Source of the DNA: G963668605 sp963668605
GTDB lineage: Bacteria; Acidobacteriota; Terriglobia; Bryobacterales; Bryobacteraceae
Direction of reading: 5' to 3'
Length of the DNA stretch: 64,000 nt
Assembly: GCA_963668605.1 (NCBI GenBank)
Contig: OY764903.1
Location: forward strand, 2,418,001 to 2,482,000
The notes under the pieces were generated by a model. That model did not search any database. It had not been told where the DNA came from and was given only the letters and a program-made list of their open reading frames with translations. Positions 61,837-64,000 of this stretch are shown here, in pieces. The number at the start of each line of letters is the position of its first letter. The stretch's first letter is position 1. A program made the position numbers and the translations under genes.

Positions 61837-62697
61837 TCAGTTTCGGAGCGTTTTGATCGATATATTCCGCCAGCGGCACACGGCCCCGGGTGCCCAACGG
61901 TCTTTACCCAGCCAGTCTTTCGCGCCGTTGCTGTGCACTTCCACGGCGATGTGGCCTGAGCGCCCGATCAGCTTGAGGACCGCGTCCGGATCCCAACCCG
62001 GCGCCTGAATCTTCGAGGTGTCGAGCTCGCTGATCTTTTCGCCGTTGATCCAGGTCGTGAGGCGCGGCAGCGCGCCAACAGAGCGGATGCGAAATTGATT
62101 CCAGCCGTTCAACTTCCAGGCCCGGAGGAAGACTTCAGGTGGGGCGGAAAAGTCGAACGGGATGCGCCGGGTCGGCTCGGACGGCTTTTCCGGAGTCAGG
62201 CGGACGAGACGGCCTTCTTTATCCGTCTCGCCGATCAACCCGTAATCGTAAGCGTGCACGTTTGCCAGCCCGTTGCCGTAATAACCGCCGATGCTTCCGT
62301 GCGGGCGGTGATCCAAGAGGACCTGGAACCCTATGTTGCCCTGCGGGTTGGTGCGCACCAGGATTCCGGTGTCCGCTCGCCAGTCTGGCCGGGCCTCGAT
62401 CTGGAGTTCGAAATCGGCGAACTTCTCTTCCGTCACGAGGTAGGAGCCGATGCCGGAGCCGGGAGGATCCTGCCCGCCGGTGATTACGCCGTCCTCGACG
62501 GTCCAAATGCCCAGGCTCGGTTGAGCAAGCGAGCGCGGCTGGCGCTTCCAGCCTTTGAGCGAAACGCCGTCGAACAGAGGACGGAAGCCGTCCTCGTTCC
62601 GCCCTGCCGTCTGGCCTCTGCTGGGCTGGCGAAACCCTGCGAGCAGGGATCCCGCCAGCAAGAAGTCCCGTCTTCGGTTCGAACTCTGGTCACGCAT
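61837..62697 (-). CDS. DUF1080 protein with Tat leader, intact paralogue
   Basis: The 286-residue protein starts at ATG 62697, six bases after AAGGAG. A longer upstream frame overlaps the PD40 gene and is discarded. A Tat leader (NRRRDFLLAGSLLAGF) is followed by DGFRPLFDGVSLKGWKRQP, FADFELQIEARPDWRADTGILVRTNPQGNIGF and CRWRNISIKTL. These mark DUF1080 (3-keto-disaccharide hydrolase family). It sits between a PD40 propeller gene and a TonB receptor in one operon. Its closest partner in the window is the frameshifted gene at 52314-53176, for which it serves as the reading-frame template. Confidence 0.87.
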   Translation of the reverse strand: MRDQSSNRRRDFLLAGSLLAGFRQPSRGQTAGRNEDGFRPLFDGVSLKGWKRQPRSLAQPSLGIWTVEDGVITGGQDPPGSGIGSYLVTEEKFADFELQIEARPDWRADTGILVRTNPQGNIGFQVLLDHRPHGSIGGYYGNGLANVHAYDYGLIGETDKEGRLVRLTPEKPSEPTRRIPFDFSAPPEVFLRAWKLNGWNQFRIRSVGALPRLTTWINGEKISELDTSKIQAPGWDPDAVLKLIGRSGHIAVEVHSNGAKDWLGKDRWAPGAVCRWRNISIKTLRN

Positions 62698-62711
62698 GCG
62701 GGCTCCTTGGT

Positions 62712-63650
62712 CTATTTCGGCAACAATTCGTAACTCACGTAGGCGAACTTCTTGCTGTCTGGAGACCATGAATTCACATTCATCGTGCCTTGGCCGCCGA
62801 ATAACTTCACCACTTCGCGGATCTGCGGTTTGCCTGCCTTCGCCCCCGGCGCCGCCATCATGCGCAGCACGACATTCTTGTTGGCCGGATGGTCCGGAAT
62901 GCCTTTCTCGAAAGAGAGGAAGACCATCATCTTGCCATCGGGCGAGATGTGCGGGAACCAGTCCTCGAGGTCGTCGCTGGTGATGCGCTCGGCCTTGGCG
63001 TCGTTCGGACCGGCGCCGTCGGCCGGTATGCGCCAGATATCCCAGGTGCCGGCGCGATTGGAATTGAGATAGATCCACTTGCCGTCCGGCGAGTATTCTG
63101 ACCCGTCGTCATAACCGGCGTGCGTGGTCAGGCGCTGTTCTTCGCCGCCTTCAAAGGGAATGCGATAGATATCGAAATTGTCGCCGCGTTTCGCGCAGTA
63201 CGCCAGCCATTTGCCGTCGGGCGAGAAGCCGTGGAAGTAGCTGGGAATGTCTTTGGTTACCTGCCGCGAATTGCCGCCAGTGGAGGGCAGGATGAAGATG
63301 TTGCCCGCCGATACAGCGAACCACTTGCCATCGGGCGAGATGCCGTGGTCGTTGTTGACGTTACGCGCCTCCCCGGTGTCGATCGGTTCCATTCTGGCGT
63401 CGTCAAGCGAGAAGCGCCACAATTTCCCGGGCGAGTTCATGAGGAGGTATTTGCCGTCGGGCGACCAGTTCGGCGCCTGGAAGAAGCCGTCGGCCGTGTA
63501 AACCACCTTCTTCGAACCGTCCGCCACGTTATAAACGGTGACGAAGCTTTTCACCGCCGGGCGCCCCGGCATCTGCGGGCTTTTGCCTTTTTTGCCGTCC
63601 TGCGCGAAAATCGCGGCGCTGGCGGCCAATAAACAAATCAATGTTTTCAT
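62712..63650 (-). CDS. Exported PD40/TolB-like beta-propeller protein
   Basis: The 312-residue protein has a signal peptide (MKTLICLLAASAAIFAQ). Repeated PD40 blades follow: APNWSPDGKYLLMNS, HGISPDGKWFAVSAG, HGFSPDGKWLAYCA, SEYSPDGKWIYLNS, PHISPDGKMMVFLS and NSWSPDSKKFAYVS, giving six blades. The family binds proteins or sugars; no catalytic site is visible. It lies 11 bases after the RraA-like gene and 14 before DUF1080. A periplasmic binding or lyase-accessory role is inferred. Confidence 0.86.
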   Translation of the reverse strand: MKTLICLLAASAAIFAQDGKKGKSPQMPGRPAVKSFVTVYNVADGSKKVVYTADGFFQAPNWSPDGKYLLMNSPGKLWRFSLDDARMEPIDTGEARNVNNDHGISPDGKWFAVSAGNIFILPSTGGNSRQVTKDIPSYFHGFSPDGKWLAYCAKRGDNFDIYRIPFEGGEEQRLTTHAGYDDGSEYSPDGKWIYLNSNRAGTWDIWRIPADGAGPNDAKAERITSDDLEDWFPHISPDGKMMVFLSFEKGIPDHPANKNVVLRMMAAPGAKAGKPQIREVVKLFGGQGTMNVNSWSPDSKKFAYVSYELLPK

Positions 63651-63661
63651 TTCGGTAATCC

Positions 63662-64000
63662 TTATTTGACCGTGAAATCCTGAGGACGTCCGGTCTTCTC
63701 ATAATGCTTGCGACGGATGGCCTTGTCGGCATCCTGAACCTTGCGGGCGTTTTCAGCGACTATCTCCGCTTTTGCGCGCGGTACCACCACCACCCCATTG
63801 GCATCCGCCACGATGATGTCGTTGGGCATCACCAGCACGCCTCCCACGCTCACCGGAGCATTCCACGATTCGCTGATCACGCGCCCCGGCAGTGTGCCAC
63901 GAGTGTTCTCCCGCTGGTAAACCGGAATGCGTTCGAGAATCATTTCGTCCGTGTCCCGGCAGCCGCCCTCGGCTACGATGCCGCGCATGCCTTTGAGGAA
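63662..64000 (-). CDS. RraA-family aldolase-like protein, 5' end beyond window
   Basis: The visible 112 residues are the C-terminal part; the frame continues to the window edge (FLKGMRGIVAEGGCRDTDEM). The GGCRDTDE motif holds the Arg-Asp pair that, in the HMG/CHA aldolases related to RraA, binds metal and substrate. GGVLVMPNDIIVADANGVVVVPRAKAEIVAENARK is the conserved family end. Relatives either cleave 4-hydroxy-4-methyl-2-oxoglutarate-type acids or inhibit RNase E. In a saccharide operon the aldolase role is more likely. The start and any leader are not visible. Confidence 0.85.
   Translation of the reverse strand, partial: FLKGMRGIVAEGGCRDTDEMILERIPVYQRENTRGTLPGRVISESWNAPVSVGGVLVMPNDIIVADANGVVVVPRAKAEIVAENARKVQDADKAIRRKHYEKTGRPQDFTVK

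Noticed and set aside
62698..63078. N-terminal extension of the DUF1080 frame
   Set aside because: It runs through the PD40 gene in another frame; AAGGAG and the Tat leader mark 62697 as the start.
1..64000. tRNA or rRNA genes
   Set aside because: No T-loop-like GGTTCGAATCC in a fitting context and no rRNA-like stretch was recognised; a tRNA search tool would be needed to exclude them.

Overview
The window looks like a chromosomal segment of an Acidobacteriota bacterium of the Solibacter/Bryobacter type. This is inferred from content, not from a marker gene. It has high GC, giant Oar-like TonB receptors with a carboxypeptidase-regulatory N-terminus, DUF1080 proteins, sulfatase, GH29 and heparinase-like enzymes, many twin-arginine (Tat) leaders, and an ISKra4-type insertion sequence. 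No rRNA, tRNA or CRISPR array was recognised.

Layout. 1-5.5 kb: a minus-strand respiratory operon (mono-haem cytochrome, REC-like protein, small membrane protein, nonahaem cytochrome fused to a b561 domain, NapC/NirT cytochrome cut by the window edge). A divergent sigma-54 activator sits opposite it. A sigma-54 promoter with exact -24/-12 spacing and a palindromic upstream site lie between them. 5.8-8.2 kb: a FucP-like sugar permease overlapping a ROK kinase. 8.3-17.4 kb: a heparinase-like lyase, a three-repeat secreted protein, an esterase, a PhoD phosphatase and a sulfatase, with a Fic remnant between. 17.5-21.6 kb: a membrane-lipid cluster (DedA, MprF-like aminoacyl-PG synthase, VirJ-like esterase, separate flippase). 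21.7-23.4 kb: a NarX/NarL-type two-component pair. 23.5-34 kb: saccharide and oxidoreductase genes (DUF1080, a cupin-like protein, fucosidase, FAD oxidoreductase, GH-like protein, aldo-keto reductase, metallo-beta-lactamase, thioesterase).

34-41.2 kb: a minus-strand operon of an ADP-ribosylglycohydrolase-fold protein and an RpiB-fold isomerase, both with Tat leaders, followed by two tandem beta-helix proteins ending in PDZ-like domains. 41.6-44.9 kb: a third beta-helix gene broken by a 1834-bp IS with a 9-bp target duplication. Removing the IS and one duplicate restores one reading frame. 45.2-52.2 kb: a TonB receptor, a tandem metallo-beta-lactamase protein and a DUF5060 glycosidase, with a shared palindrome-like motif at two upstream regions. 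52.3-64 kb: a long minus-strand operon (RraA, PD40 propeller, DUF1080, two near-identical TonB receptors, two exported VOC proteins, a frameshifted second DUF1080).

Most of the window appears devoted to capturing and processing complex saccharides outside the cytoplasm: TonB receptors import, Tat- and Sec-exported enzymes cut or oxidise, and the permease and kinase take up monosaccharides. The most unusual items are the Tat-led RpiB with an internal start, the four-gene lipid cluster, the sigma-54 cytochrome switch, and the IS whose leader could fold to block translation from read-through transcripts.
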